Notes under the pieces: generated by a model
Seen by the model: only the letters and a program-made list of their open reading frames with translations
The model's database searches: none
What the model was told of the DNA's origin: nothing
NCBI RefSeq assembly: GCF_005503145.1
Contig: NZ_SCNV01000001.1
Coordinates: forward strand, 124,001 to 188,000
Length of the DNA stretch: 64,000 bases
Origin: Burkholderia sp. 4M9327F10
GTDB taxonomy: Bacteria > Pseudomonadota > Gammaproteobacteria > Burkholderiales > Burkholderiaceae
Direction of reading: 5' to 3'
Made by a program: the position numbers and the translations under genes
Part shown: piece by piece, positions 24,957 through 34,365 of the stretch
Layout: each line of letters starts with the position of its first letter
How positions within the stretch are numbered: position 1 is the stretch's first letter

Positions 24957-25283
24957 TCAGAAGTCCAGTTGATCGGGCAGAATCCCAAGCGCTGCCGCGA
25001 TCTTCTCGCGCGATGACTTACGCAGTCGCTCGCTACCCTCCTGTTGAGCGTAAGCCGACTGGCTGATGCCGAGACGCTTTGCGACCTCAGCCTGCGTGAG
25101 CCCCAGATGCTCACGCCACGCACGTACCGGCGTGGCCCCGTCGACCGAACGGCTCACCACGTCATGGGGAATCAGGCCGCGTTGCGCGTTGTGCTCCGTC
25201 ATATAGTCCGCGTAAGGAATGACCACGAAGGCGGGCTTCCCGTCCGGCCCGTTGATGACCTGAATGTTAGTAGGTGCGTTCAT
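24957..25283 (-). CDS. Xre-type antitoxin
   Basis: This 108-residue protein combines an N-terminal segment (INGPDGKPAFVVIPYADYM), like the start of Phd-type antitoxins, with a C-terminal Xre helix-turn-helix (HLGLTQAEVAKRLGISQSAYAQQE, about 58-82). It is encoded directly after, and overlapping by 17 bases, the RelE-like toxin gene. It should bind both toxin and operator. Confidence 0.85.
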   Translation of the reverse strand: MNAPTNIQVINGPDGKPAFVVIPYADYMTEHNAQRGLIPHDVVSRSVDGATPVRAWREHLGLTQAEVAKRLGISQSAYAQQEGSERLRKSSREKIAAALGILPDQLDF

Positions 25284-25521
25284 CGCGCTTCCTCACTTCT
25301 TCGATTTCGACGACCTTGATTGAGCCGTCCCAGTTAAACAGAACCCGGTAGTTGCCCACCCGCAGCCGGTAGCCATATTGGTGGTTTGTTAAGGCTTTGA
25401 CGTTCTGACACTCGGGCATAGCCGTCAATGTGCCAACCCCGTCACGGATCGCAATCTGCTGCTGGCGATCCAGTTTGCGCAGTTGCCTAACTGCCTTTTG
25501 GGCCCAGTTTATCGCGGCCAT
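25267..25521 (-). CDS. RelE/ParE family toxin
   Basis: This 84-residue protein has the RelE fold features: KAVRQLRKLDRQQQIAIRDGV as the first helices, then GYRLRVGNYRVLFNWDGSIKVVEIEEVRKRDERTY, where the Arg, Tyr and basic residues of the last strands form the active site of mRNA interferases. The toxin gene comes first, an order known from higBA-like pairs. It is preceded by TATAAGT repeats. Confidence 0.87.
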   Translation of the reverse strand: MAAINWAQKAVRQLRKLDRQQQIAIRDGVGTLTAMPECQNVKALTNHQYGYRLRVGNYRVLFNWDGSIKVVEIEEVRKRDERTY

Positions 25522-25530
25522 CGCTTAAAT

Positions 25531-25570
25531 TATAAGTTAAATATAAGTAATTTCAATCATATTTATAAGT
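25531..25570. promoter_or_regulatory. TATAAGT repeats, probable operator of the toxin-antitoxin operon
   Basis: TATAAGT occurs at 25531-25537, 25542-25548 and 25564-25570, start spacings of 11 and 22 bases, in an AT-rich tract just before the toxin gene. The helical phasing suggests cooperative binding of the Xre antitoxin. Confidence 0.6.
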
Positions 25571-25607
25571 TTAAGTGAAGCACGCAGTCACCCATCCTGA
25601 AAACATC

Positions 25608-25628
25608 CCATTACCCCCGAGGTAATGG
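25608..25628. promoter_or_regulatory. Dyad upstream of the MmyB-like regulator, probable auto-operator
   Basis: CCATTACC, five bases, GGTAATGG: perfect 8-base arms, 31 bases before the ATG at 25660. Position overlapping the expected promoter suggests autorepression. Confidence 0.6.
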
Positions 25629-25659
25629 AATCCCACCCCACCTTCGCTATGATCCCTCC

Positions 25660-26538
25660 ATGAGCACCCTCTCCCCTCCCCAATCCGTCCCGCCGGGCAA
25701 TCCGGCGGCCAGCCGCACGGTCGGCGAGTTGCTGCGCGACTGGCGGCAGCGGCGCCGGATGAGCCAGTTGCTGCTCGCTGCGGAAGCCGACATCTCGACG
25801 CGGCATCTCAGCTTCGTCGAATCGGGCCGCGCGCTGCCTAGCCGCGAAATGGTGATGCACCTGGCCGAACGCCTCGACGTCCCGCTGCGCGCCCGCAACG
25901 CGCTGCTGGTTGCGGCCGGCTACGCGCCGCTCTTCCGCGAGCGCCCCTTGACCGACCCGCAACTCACCGCCGCCCGCGAAGCAGTGGAACTGGTGCTAAA
26001 GGGTCACGAGCCTTACCCGGCGCTGGCGATAGACCGGCATTGGACCATCGTCGCCGCCAACCGCGCGCTGGCGCCGCTCGTCGGCGCCGCGAGCGCGAGC
26101 CTGCTGGAACCGCCGGTCAACGCACTGCGCCTGAGCCTGCATCCGCAAGGACTCGCACCATCCATCGTCAACTGGCATGCCTGGCGCGAACATGTGCTGG
26201 CGCGGCTGCAACGGCAGATCGAGGTCAGCGCCGACGACACGCTCGCCACCCTGCGCGACGAACTGGCCGCCTACCCGGCCCCGCCCGGCGCGTCCGACGC
26301 GCGCACAAACGCGGACAACAGCGCCACGCTCAACCAGATCGCCGTCCCGCTGCGCTTGCGTACGGCGCTCGGCGTGTTGTCGTTCTTCAGTACAACGACC
26401 GTATTCGGCACGCCCGTCGACGTCACGCTCTCCGAACTTGCCATCGAAGCGTTCTTCCCCGCGGACCAGCAGACGGCCACCGCCTTGCGCAACTACGCCG
26501 AACAGCAGGCGTCACAAGCTTCAGGCAGCACCGGCTAA
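25660..26538 (+). CDS. Xre family regulator with MmyB-like ligand-binding domain
   Basis: This 292-residue protein has an N-terminal helix-turn-helix (LLRDWRQRRRMSQLLLAAEADISTRHLSFVESGR, about 24-58) and a C-terminal MmyB-like domain, a PAS-related fold that binds fatty-acid-like ligands in characterised members. PLFRERPLTDP and YPALAIDRHWTIVAANRAL mark this domain. Such regulators often control a neighbouring oxidoreductase gene, but none is next to it here. A dyad lies just upstream. Confidence 0.88.
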   Translation: MSTLSPPQSVPPGNPAASRTVGELLRDWRQRRRMSQLLLAAEADISTRHLSFVESGRALPSREMVMHLAERLDVPLRARNALLVAAGYAPLFRERPLTDPQLTAAREAVELVLKGHEPYPALAIDRHWTIVAANRALAPLVGAASASLLEPPVNALRLSLHPQGLAPSIVNWHAWREHVLARLQRQIEVSADDTLATLRDELAAYPAPPGASDARTNADNSATLNQIAVPLRLRTALGVLSFFSTTTVFGTPVDVTLSELAIEAFFPADQQTATALRNYAEQQASQASGSTG

Positions 26539-26610
26539 AGCGCGCCGCCGCCCCGCAAGCGCCCCCCTGCTCCGCTAACATGCAAGGTCAACCCGCACGG
26601 AGACATCCGC

Positions 26611-27138
26611 ATGGAGCGCAACCCGCTGATCCGCCAACTCGAACCTGCCGACCGTGACGCCTTCTTCCAGTTACGCCTGCGTGGCCTGCTGGCCCACCCC
26701 GAGTCGTTCGGTCAGAGCCACCAGGAAGCGCTCGAGAGGGGGCCAGGTCATTACGATGCGATCTTGCAAGGCGCCCGCGCCGCTGACGGCGATTTCGTGC
26801 TGGGCGCGTTCGCCGCGGCGGGCGAGCCGCTGATCGGCATGGTCACGCTACTGCGCGCCCAGCGCGAAAAGGAACGGCACAAGGCAGCGGTAAACGGCAT
26901 GTATGTCGCCCAGGAAGCCGCAGGACGCGGCGCGGGACGCGCGCTGCTCGTCGAACTGCTGGCGCGGGCCGAACGGGTCGAGGGCTTGCGGCAAATCCAG
27001 CTCGTGGTCAACAGCCGCAACGAAGCGGCGAGCCATCTCTATGAATCGCTCGGATTTCGCCGCTACGGCCGCGAAGTCGGCGGCCTCTGTGTCGACGGGG
27101 TCTTTTACGACGCGGACCTGATGGCCCTGTTCATTTGA
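26611..27138 (+). CDS. GNAT family N-acetyltransferase
   Basis: This 175-residue protein transfers an acetyl group from acetyl-CoA. The CoA-binding motif A reads MYVAQEAAGRGAGRALL (about 98-114), and SRNEAASHLYESLGFRRYG near 137 is motif B. The substrate is unknown. GGAG lies upstream of the ATG. A hairpin follows 12 bases after the stop. Confidence 0.9.
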   Translation: MERNPLIRQLEPADRDAFFQLRLRGLLAHPESFGQSHQEALERGPGHYDAILQGARAADGDFVLGAFAAAGEPLIGMVTLLRAQREKERHKAAVNGMYVAQEAAGRGAGRALLVELLARAERVEGLRQIQLVVNSRNEAASHLYESLGFRRYGREVGGLCVDGVFYDADLMALFI

Positions 27139-27150
27139 AGACCTGCGCGG

Positions 27151-27168
27151 GCCGGGCATCGTCCCGGC
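27151..27168 (+). terminator. Terminator-like hairpin after the acetyltransferase gene
   Basis: GCCGGG and CCCGGC pair around a 6-base loop, 12 bases after the stop codon. No T run follows. Confidence 0.4.
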
Positions 27169-27464
27169 GCCCCCGTGCTCCGCTCTCCCGCCACAGCGCG
27201 GCGACACGGTAGCGGGATCACACAAATAGCACCCTGCCAACGAGCGAACCGACGTGTTCTGACAACACGCGGCAGTTGATTATCCAATTGGCATAAAGCT
27301 GTAATATTGATTCGTATAATACGCGCGTCGTGTCAGGCGGATTTCAAAGCCGGCACGCGCTCCCGGCTGCGTCAGCCGGCCCCTCTCCCTGCCCTCGTCT
27401 GCGCCCCAGTTTTCAGGGCTGCCTTCGTACCGGTCGGACCAGGCGGCGCCACTCCCTGTCACAC

Positions 27465-27490
27465 GTTACAATTGCGTCCGAGTTTGTAAC
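27465..27490. promoter_or_regulatory. Dyad GTTACAA-N12-TTGTAAC upstream of flhDC
   Basis: Perfect 7-base arms at 27465-27471 and 27484-27490. A further TGTTAC lies at about 27508-27513. The half-site matches that of the dyad at 27829-27855. Confidence 0.5.
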
Positions 27491-27828
27491 TGGGGCCACA
27501 GCAGAGTGTTACATCCCGATTTGTCCCCAACGACTCCCGACAAGCAGTATTTATTACTGAAAATTTTCCTCCCTTTCTTTTTGCTTTCCGTTTGAAACGC
27601 CTATTAGTGTTATCACGGGCAATCAAACAAATTTCCTCATACGATTTCTGCTATCACCCGCTTGCCAAGGCCCACGGGGCGTTGCTGGGCGCTTGGCTAC
27701 CCCTCTTACCGACTCCACAGCCAAGTATTACGGTCACGTGAAAGAGTTACCGAAAAATGTTGTATTTTTGTGAGATATTTTTTTGAGAGGGTATTGATTT
27801 CCTGAAACCCACTTCATACAATTGCTTC

Positions 27829-27855
27829 CAAGGTGTTACGAGTTGTAACACCTTG
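27829..27855. promoter_or_regulatory. Dyad CAAGGTGTTAC-N5-GTAACACCTTG upstream of flhDC
   Basis: The two 11-base arms are perfectly complementary with a 5-base spacer, 130 bases before flhD. It could be an operator for a repressor or activator of motility, or a leader hairpin if transcribed. Confidence 0.55.
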
Positions 27856-27984
27856 TATCAAACGGGCAGGTTCAGTATCAAGTAGTGACATGTCGCCGGA
27901 GATCATCAGTGTCCGGCGAGGGTACAAAAGCATAACGGCGCAAAAAAGCCGACATAGCAATTCGGGGCTTCGGAAACAGCAAAA

Positions 27985-28305
27985 ATGGACCGTAGCAGCG
28001 AGACGCGGGAGTCTATCCGCGAAATTAATTTGTCTTACATCATGCTTGCGCAGCGCATGTTGCGTGAGGACAAACCCATCGGGATGTTCCGTTTGGGCCT
28101 GTCGTCGGAACTGGCCGATTTGCTTGCCGGGCTGTCGCTCGCGCAAATCGTCAAACTGGCCTCTTCCGACCAGCTTCTGTGCTTTTTCCGCTTCAACGAC
28201 CACTCCATGTTGTCGGCGCTAACGCAAACGACAAAGCATGCAGAAGTGTCGCCGACCCATGCGGCTATCCTGCTTGCAGGCCAGCCAGCAGAGCAATTCG
28301 CTTAA
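27985..28305 (+). CDS. flhD: Flagellar transcriptional activator FlhD
   Basis: This 106-residue protein is FlhD, which forms the FlhD4C2 complex that switches on class 2 flagellar genes. [47 protein letters not shown] matches the family closely. The length is normal. flhC begins 13 bases after its stop, as an operon. Confidence 0.95.
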   Translation: MDRSSETRESIREINLSYIMLAQRMLREDKPIGMFRLGLSSELADLLAGLSLAQIVKLASSDQLLCFFRFNDHSMLSALTQTTKHAEVSPTHAAILLAGQPAEQFA

Positions 28306-28318
28306 CGAGGTGACTGCG

Positions 28319-28903
28319 ATGCTCAAGCGAAGCCTGACGGAAGACGCGCAGGAAGTGTTTCGCGCCATTGCGCTGATCGAACTCGGCGCACGCATGCAAG
28401 TGCTCGAGAGCGAATTGACGCTGTCGCGCGACCGCATGATTCGCCTCTATCGCGAGGTGAAGGGCGTTTCGCCGCCCAAGGGAATGCTGCCGTTCTCGGC
28501 GGACTGGTACATGACGTGGCTGGCCAACATCCACGCATCGCTGTTCTACAACACGTACCTGTTCCTGAAGAACGAAGCGCGTTGCTCGCATCTGGACGCG
28601 CTGACCAAGGGTTACCGGCTGTATCTGGAACACTGCAAGCACAGCGACACCGAGCCGGTGCTGGATCTCACGCGGGCATGGACGCTGGTGCGGTTCTTCG
28701 ACGCCGATATCCTGCAACTGACGCCGTGCTGCCGTTGCACGGGCAAGTTCGTCGCACACAAGCACGACTTGCAGCACAACGTCGTATGTGGCGCCTGCCA
28801 GCCGCCCTCGCGCGCCGGCAAGACCAAGAAGGCTGCTGCCGCAGCGAAGCAGGAAGCGCAAGAAGCGCTTGAAGCAGCCGCACAAATCGCCGAAGCCGCC
28901 TGA
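28319..28903 (+). CDS. flhC: Flagellar transcriptional activator FlhC
   Basis: This 194-residue protein binds DNA with FlhD and carries a zinc site: CCRCTGKFVAHK and, 16 residues later, CGAC provide the four cysteines. KGMLPFSADWYMTWLANIHASLFYN is typical of FlhC. A tail of about 30 residues rich in Ala and Lys (KKAAAAAKQEAQEALEAAAQ) extends beyond the zinc domain. The start ATG 28319 has GAGG a few bases upstream. Confidence 0.95.
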   Translation: MLKRSLTEDAQEVFRAIALIELGARMQVLESELTLSRDRMIRLYREVKGVSPPKGMLPFSADWYMTWLANIHASLFYNTYLFLKNEARCSHLDALTKGYRLYLEHCKHSDTEPVLDLTRAWTLVRFFDADILQLTPCCRCTGKFVAHKHDLQHNVVCGACQPPSRAGKTKKAAAAAKQEAQEALEAAAQIAEAA

Positions 28904-28963
28904 GCCGACTGTCGTTCGGCCGGCTCACCACAGCCGGCTTTCAACCCGGGTGGCTCGGCTCGC

Positions 28964-30292
28964 TTAACTCACCCACCCTACCGTCTGCACCACCAGCCAA
29001 AGGTTCGCCGCCGTAATGACGACGAACAGCAGCCACGCGAGCAGTCGCGTCGGCAGGCGATTGGCGAACTCGCCCATCAGCGAGCGGTCGTTCGTCATCC
29101 GTATCAATGGATAAAGCGCGAACGGCAATTGCAGGCTCAACACGACCTGGCTTGCAACCAGTAGCGTGCCGACCGCGCCGTTGCCGAGCGTCTGCACGCC
29201 GATCAAGGCTGGAATCAGCGCCAGTGCGCGCGTGATGAAGCGGCGTTGCCAGCACGGAATCTTCAGTTTCAGAAAGCCTTCCATGATGACCTGGCCCGCG
29301 ACCGTGCCGGTAAACGTCGAGCTCTGCCCGGACGCCAGCAGCGTGATGGCGAACAGCACAGCCGCAAAGCCCGTGCCGACAATCGGCGCGAGCAGCCGGT
29401 AAGCGTCTTCGATCTCCGTGACCTGGTTGTGCCCGGTTGCATTGAACGCGGCGGCGGCGAGGATCAGGATTGCCGCGTTGATAAGGAGTGCGATGACCAG
29501 CGAGACGATCGTATCGAGGCGCGACAGACCGATCGCCGCGGCGATGCTGCGCGAGTCGCGCTTGACGGCGCGAGTTTGCACAATCGACGAATGCAGATAC
29601 AGATTGTGCGGCATTACCGTCGCGCCAAGAATGCCGATCGCGAGATAGAGCGGCTCGCGCGCGCTGATGGCGTGCCACGACGGCACCAGCCCCGCCATCA
29701 CCGACGGCCAGTGCGGATGCACCAGCACCAGCTGCACGATATAGCCAATGCCGATGGTGGCGATCAGTCCAAGGATGATCGCTTCGAGGTCGCGGAAATT
29801 CTTACCCTTCAGGCCGAGCACGATCAGCGTATCGAAGGCGGTCAGGATCACGCCGGTGGTCAGCGAGCAGTTGAACAGCAAGTGAAACGCCAGCGCGCCG
29901 CCGAGCACTTCGGCAAGGTCGCAGGCAATGATCGACACTTCGGCCAGCAGCCATTGAACCCGGGCGACGGCCGGTGAATAGCGGCTGCGCGAGAGTTGGG
30001 CGAGATCCTGCCCGGTCGCAATGCCGAGCCGCATGCTCAGGCACTGCAGCACGATCGCCGCGAGACTCGACAGCACCACCACGAACAGCAGGCTATAGCC
30101 GTAACGCGAGCCGGCTTCGATATCGGTGGCCCAGTTGCCGGGGTCCATGTAGCCGATCGAAATCAGCAAGCCAGGACCGGCGAACTGCAGGATTCTCTTC
30201 CAGAGCGGCGCGCCCTGCGAGACGGCGACAGTGCCCTGCACTTCGGATGGGCAGAACGGTGCAGTAGCGGTAGTCGGTAAATTGAATGGCAA
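28964..30292 (-). CDS. mntH: Nramp family divalent metal transporter (MntH-like)
   Basis: This protein of about 442 residues imports Mn2+ or other divalent metals with protons. DPGNWATDIEAG near residue 48 is the first metal-binding helix and GATVMPHNLYLHSS near 225 the second. Both keep the Asp, Asn, Met and His ligands. About 11 hydrophobic segments follow. No in-frame ATG fits; the best start is TTG 30292 with AGAGGG upstream. The longer frame to 30655 is Arg/Pro rich and overlaps the next gene, so it is rejected. Confidence 0.9.
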   Translation of the reverse strand: MPFNLPTTATAPFCPSEVQGTVAVSQGAPLWKRILQFAGPGLLISIGYMDPGNWATDIEAGSRYGYSLLFVVVLSSLAAIVLQCLSMRLGIATGQDLAQLSRSRYSPAVARVQWLLAEVSIIACDLAEVLGGALAFHLLFNCSLTTGVILTAFDTLIVLGLKGKNFRDLEAIILGLIATIGIGYIVQLVLVHPHWPSVMAGLVPSWHAISAREPLYLAIGILGATVMPHNLYLHSSIVQTRAVKRDSRSIAAAIGLSRLDTIVSLVIALLINAAILILAAAAFNATGHNQVTEIEDAYRLLAPIVGTGFAAVLFAITLLASGQSSTFTGTVAGQVIMEGFLKLKIPCWQRRFITRALALIPALIGVQTLGNGAVGTLLVASQVVLSLQLPFALYPLIRMTNDRSLMGEFANRLPTRLLAWLLFVVITAANLWLVVQTVGWVS

Positions 30293-30353
30293 GCCGGAGC
30301 CCTCTTGAGGTGGACGATGCGGCGGCGCGCAGACAGCGCCGCCGCAGCCGGCC

Positions 30354-31559
30354 TCAAGTGTACAAAGAAACTTCCGGCAATGTTCCGCTGAGTGCGTAGC
30401 GTCCCACGTCGCGCACGCGATAGTCGAGCGGGTCGTGCAAGGTATGGACGCGGGCGTTGCGCCAGAAGCGGTCGAGTGCCAGCGGAGCATGCGTGGCGCG
30501 GGCACCGCAGGCGTCAAAGAGATTCTGGCTGACTTCGAGCGCTGCCCGATGCGCGAGAATCTTCGCCTCCGAGGTCGCCAGCGCCACCTCGCCGCGCTCT
30601 TCGGCGCTGAGCGCGGAGCCTTTTTGCCATGCGTCCTCGAGCGAGCGTGCAGCACGTTCGGCCAGCGCCTCAGCGCTCACCGTCTGCAGGCGCATTTCGC
30701 CGAACCGGGCGATCAGGTAAGGATCGTCCGTGGCCTTCTCGACCCCGGAAGTAATCCATGGCCGTCCGTTCTGGGTCACGTATTGACGCGCCTCTTCGAG
30801 CGCGCCTTGAGCAATGCCGACGAACAGATTGGTGAGCACCTGTTGCGACACCAGCGTGCGCAACGTGGCATGCGGCGTGGGCGGCGTTTCCGAGCGGTGC
30901 AGCACTTCCTCCGGCTCGACCTTCACATGCGCAAACGACACGCTGCCGCTATCGGTTTGCCGCTGGCCAATCGGGTCCCAGTCTTCATTGACCGTGATGC
31001 CGTCGCGCGTGGTCGGCACGACCGCGAAAATCGGCTTGCCCGTCTGCGGATCGTGCGCCGAGACGGTCATCATCTGCGAGCCGCGCGTCCCCGAGCAAAA
31101 ACCCTTCTGGCCGCTCAGGCGGAAACCGCCGTCAGCGGTCGCGCTTGCGACCAGGCGGGCGTCCAGCGGGTTGACGGCATTGCCCCACCACCAGCGGCCT
31201 TCGACCGTGCCGTGCAGATAGCGCTCCCGTTGCGCCGCATTGCCCCATACATTGACGCTTACCACCTGCAGGCACTGGAAGCCCAGCAGATGGGCGAGCG
31301 CACTGTCGACCCGCGCCAGCGCGCGAATGGTTTCATAGACCTGCGGCCACGGCGCCCCGGCGCCGCCGAACTCGCGCGGCACGGCGAGCGTCAACAGCCC
31401 CGCCTCGGCAATCCACTGCTTTTCCTGCGCGGCGTGGCCGCCTTCGCGGTCGCGCTGTGCGGCGCTTGCGCGCAACGCCTCCAGCAGGCCCGGCAGATCG
31501 CGCGGCGCGGACGACGCCGGCGTGGGGCCGAGGGCTACGGGACGGCCCGGCTGGTTCAT
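30354..31559 (-). CDS. Acyl-CoA dehydrogenase-like flavoprotein of the DszC/SfnB group
   Basis: This 401-residue protein has the acyl-CoA dehydrogenase fold: LAVPREFGGAGAPWPQVYE at the start, RLSGQKGFCSGTRGS in the middle, and a C-terminal helix bundle. It lacks the catalytic Glu context of true acyl-CoA dehydrogenases and resembles DszC, SfnB and related FMNH2-dependent monooxygenases that act on organosulfur compounds. It follows metQNI by 85 bases on the same strand, which supports a role in using a sulfur compound taken up by that transporter. GGAG precedes the ATG by seven bases. Confidence 0.82.
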   Translation of the reverse strand: MNQPGRPVALGPTPASSAPRDLPGLLEALRASAAQRDREGGHAAQEKQWIAEAGLLTLAVPREFGGAGAPWPQVYETIRALARVDSALAHLLGFQCLQVVSVNVWGNAAQRERYLHGTVEGRWWWGNAVNPLDARLVASATADGGFRLSGQKGFCSGTRGSQMMTVSAHDPQTGKPIFAVVPTTRDGITVNEDWDPIGQRQTDSGSVSFAHVKVEPEEVLHRSETPPTPHATLRTLVSQQVLTNLFVGIAQGALEEARQYVTQNGRPWITSGVEKATDDPYLIARFGEMRLQTVSAEALAERAARSLEDAWQKGSALSAEERGEVALATSEAKILAHRAALEVSQNLFDACGARATHAPLALDRFWRNARVHTLHDPLDYRVRDVGRYALSGTLPEVSLYT

Positions 31560-31644
31560 ACAATCTCCAGATCAGTAGCGCTCGCAATCGGTAGGAGCGT
31601 GGTCAAAAGGATAGGGGATGCCCATATCGGGCCATGCAACCGGC

Positions 31645-32301
31645 TCACGCGCGTTGCGTGAGCCGGCGCACCAGGCGGTCGCCGACAAACTGCACCACCG
31701 TGACGATGATAATCAACAGGACGATGACCGTCACCATCACCGTGGTATCGAAACGCTGGTAGCCATAGCGGATCGCCAGGTCGCCGAGCCCGCCGGCGCC
31801 GACCGCGCCGGCCATCGCCGACGAGCCGATCATCGCGACCACCGTGATCGTGAAGCCGCCGAGAATGCCTGGCAGCGCTTCCGGCAGCAGTACGTGCCAG
31901 ATGATGTGGCGGCGCTCCGCGCCCATGGCCTGGGCAGCTTCGATCAGGCCGCGATCGACCTCGCGCAGGCTCACCTCTGCGACGCGGGCAAAGAACGGAA
32001 TGGCCGCAATGCTAAGCGGCACAATGGCCGCGCCCACACCGATGGTGGTGCCGATCAGCAGGCGCGTGAGCGGCAACAAGGCGACCAGCAGGATGATGAA
32101 AGGGGTTGAACGGAACGCGTTGACGAGTGCGCCGAGCGTCGTGTTGACCGCTGGACGCTCGAAAATGCCGCCACGCGTGGTGGTCACCAGCACGAGGGCG
32201 AGCGGAATCCCCACTAACAGCGCGATCACCGCGGAGACACCTACCATCACGAGCGTGTCGCGAATCGCCCCGCCCAGTTCGGAGAGCCATAGATCAGACA
32301 T
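31645..32301 (-). CDS. metI: MetI-like ABC permease
   Basis: This 218-residue permease has five hydrophobic segments and the EAA loop [24 protein letters not shown] near residue 120. It is closest in size and motif to MetI, the methionine permease. Its start overlaps the metN end by eight bases, so translation is coupled. Confidence 0.9.
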   Translation of the reverse strand: MSDLWLSELGGAIRDTLVMVGVSAVIALLVGIPLALVLVTTTRGGIFERPAVNTTLGALVNAFRSTPFIILLVALLPLTRLLIGTTIGVGAAIVPLSIAAIPFFARVAEVSLREVDRGLIEAAQAMGAERRHIIWHVLLPEALPGILGGFTITVVAMIGSSAMAGAVGAGGLGDLAIRYGYQRFDTTVMVTVIVLLIIIVTVVQFVGDRLVRRLTQRA

Positions 32302-33493
32302 AACCGAGCACCTCTACACGATTGGCGTACAGCCGCGCACGCTCGACAAGCGCGGCAATTTGCGTGCGAATGGCCACTGCCGAACCGGCGCCGTGCGGTG
32401 CGTCGCTCGCCTGCGCCTCCGTTGCCGCCGGAAGCTGCGCCGCCACCACGAGGCGCCCCTGCGCATGCCCTTGAATCCGGTCGATGCCACCGTGCAGGAA
32501 ACTCACGCGTCCGCCCGCCACGCTCAATGCCTGAGCGAGCGCACCCAGATCCGGCTCGCGCTCATCCGCTCCCGTGAAGCGCACGTCGAGCAGCACCTGC
32601 GCATCGCCTTGCCCCTGGCCGAGCTCGTGCAGCGGCCTCACGCGAGAGGCGAGATCGGCCGGCAAGTCGTGCACCAGCGTGCGCAGCAACGCCCGAGTGG
32701 CATCGTGCTGCGGCGCGCCGAACACCTGCCAGACCGGCCCCGTCTCCACCACCTCGCCACGTTCGATCACCGCCACCGTATCGCAGACTTCGCGGATCAC
32801 TTCCATCTCGTGCGTAATCAGCACGATCGTCAGCCCGAGGCGCCGGTTGATATCGCGCAGCAGCGTGAGAATCGCCTGGGTGGTTTCGGGGTCGAGTGCC
32901 GAGGTGGCTTCGTCGCACAGCAGGATATCGGGGTCATGCACCAGCGCCCGCGCAATCCCGACGCGCTGCTTCTGGCCTCCGGATAGGCTCGCCGGGTACG
33001 CGTTGCGCTTCTCGGAGAGGCCCACCAGTTCAAGCAGTGCATCGACCTTGCGCTCGATCGCCTCCTTCGGTGCGCCCGCGATCTTCAGCGGCAAGCCGAT
33101 GTTCTGCCGTACCGTCTTGGCCGACAGCAGGTTGAAATGCTGAAACACCATGCCGGTGCGCCGCCGCAAGGCGACGAGGCCGCGCTCGTCAAGTTCGCCG
33201 ACGCTGACCTCGTTCACGCGAACCACGCCGGAGCTGGGTTTTTCCAGACCGTTGACGAGCCGCAGCAAGGTCGATTTGCCCGCCCCGCTGCGGCCGATGA
33301 TGCCGAACACTTCACCGTGCGCAACCTGCAATTGCACATTCGCGAGCGCGGGGGCCGCGTTGGGCGAACCGCGAAATACCTTGCCGACGCGGTCGAACAC
33401 GACGGCCGGCGCCTGCACGCCGCCAGGCGCGTGGCGGGTGGACGACGCGGGAGCGGCTTCGATGAAACCCGGAGTGTCGAACAGAGAAGCCAT
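32294..33493 (-). CDS. metN: MetN-like ABC ATPase
   Basis: This 399-residue ATPase has Walker [10 protein letters not shown], signature [15 protein letters not shown] and Walker [13 protein letters not shown]. The C-terminal region (about 310-390) matches the NIL domain that senses methionine and inhibits transport. An extra N-terminal stretch of about 30 residues precedes the ATPase core. ATG 33493 has AAGGA eight bases upstream; the longer frame beyond it is not conserved-looking. Confidence 0.92.
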   Translation of the reverse strand: MASLFDTPGFIEAAPASSTRHAPGGVQAPAVVFDRVGKVFRGSPNAAPALANVQLQVAHGEVFGIIGRSGAGKSTLLRLVNGLEKPSSGVVRVNEVSVGELDERGLVALRRRTGMVFQHFNLLSAKTVRQNIGLPLKIAGAPKEAIERKVDALLELVGLSEKRNAYPASLSGGQKQRVGIARALVHDPDILLCDEATSALDPETTQAILTLLRDINRRLGLTIVLITHEMEVIREVCDTVAVIERGEVVETGPVWQVFGAPQHDATRALLRTLVHDLPADLASRVRPLHELGQGQGDAQVLLDVRFTGADEREPDLGALAQALSVAGGRVSFLHGGIDRIQGHAQGRLVVAAQLPAATEAQASDAPHGAGSAVAIRTQIAALVERARLYANRVEVLGYV

Positions 33494-33510
33494 CGAACGC
33501 GTCCTTGCGG

Positions 33511-34365
33511 CTACCACGCAACTGCGTAGAGATTGCCAAATGCCTTGTCGAGCTCCGCACGTACTGCCGGCGAATGCTGATAGATGGAAATGAACTTCAG
33601 GATACGCGGATCGTTCACGCTTTCCGGACGCACCACCCACTGGATCGCGAAGATCTTGTTCTCGGTGCCATCGAACAGCAAGGCGCTATTCGGGTCTGCC
33701 GTGCCCGCGAGCTTGAGGAAGCTCGGATAGCCTTGCGCGAGATCCACATCGTCGAGCGAACGCGCCAGTTGCGACGCCTCAAGCTGGACGATCTTCAGAT
33801 GCTTGGGGTTGTCGATAATATCGAGCGTCGTCGCACGATAGTCGGTGCCCGGCTTCAGCTTGATGAGGCCCGCGCGCTGCAGCAACAGCAGGCCACGGCC
33901 CCCGTTTACCGGGTCATTCGCGATGGCGACGGTGGCGCCGTCCTTCAACTGATCGAAGCGCGTGACCTTCTTCGAATACAAACCGATCTTCATGATCGTG
34001 CCGGGAGCGATTGCCACAAAGTTATAGCCGCCCTGCTTTTTCGCGTTCTCCAGAAACGGAATGTGCTGGAAGTAGTTGACGTCGATATCCTTGTTTGCGA
34101 GCGCCGCGTTCGGCGTATTCCAGTCGGTGAACTCGATGATCTTCACATCCAGCCCCTGCGCCTTCGCTTCGCGCGCCGCTTCCTGCAGCGCACCGATTTG
34201 CGGCGTGGTGGAGATGCCGATTTTAAGCGTCCCAGCATCGGCCGCACTCGCACCCGGCGTGGCAAGTGCGCATGCCAGCGTCAGCGCACCCACGCCGCTC
34301 AGGCGCCCGAGCGACGCACCCGTTGCACGCAGCAGCGAGCGCACGGAGAAAAAGGAAAGACTCAT
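33511..34365 (-). CDS. metQ: MetQ/NlpA family substrate-binding protein
   Basis: This 284-residue protein has a signal peptide ending near ATPGASA and then [36 protein letters not shown], the family pattern for methionine and related sulfur amino acid binding. [19 protein letters not shown] and [19 protein letters not shown] are typical. There is no lipobox at the signal peptide end, so it is probably soluble. The gene is first in metQ-metN-metI-flavoenzyme. Confidence 0.9.
   Translation of the reverse strand: MSLSFFSVRSLLRATGASLGRLSGVGALTLACALATPGASAADAGTLKIGISTTPQIGALQEAAREAKAQGLDVKIIEFTDWNTPNAALANKDIDVNYFQHIPFLENAKKQGGYNFVAIAPGTIMKIGLYSKKVTRFDQLKDGATVAIANDPVNGGRGLLLLQRAGLIKLKPGTDYRATTLDIIDNPKHLKIVQLEASQLARSLDDVDLAQGYPSFLKLAGTADPNSALLFDGTENKIFAIQWVVRPESVNDPRILKFISIYQHSPAVRAELDKAFGNLYAVAW

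Larger units (their letters stand above)
27139..27984. promoter_or_regulatory. Long upstream region of flhDC
   Basis: These 846 bases hold no credible gene and become AT-rich towards flhD, as expected for the heavily regulated promoter of the flagellar master operon. Repeated GTTAC/GTAAC motifs occur; the two strongest dyads are listed separately. I cannot place the -35/-10 boxes with confidence. Confidence 0.6.

Noticed and set aside
30293..30655. Long N-terminal extension of MntH
   Set aside because: Arg/Pro-rich and overlapping the flavoenzyme gene; the Nramp core begins after 30292.
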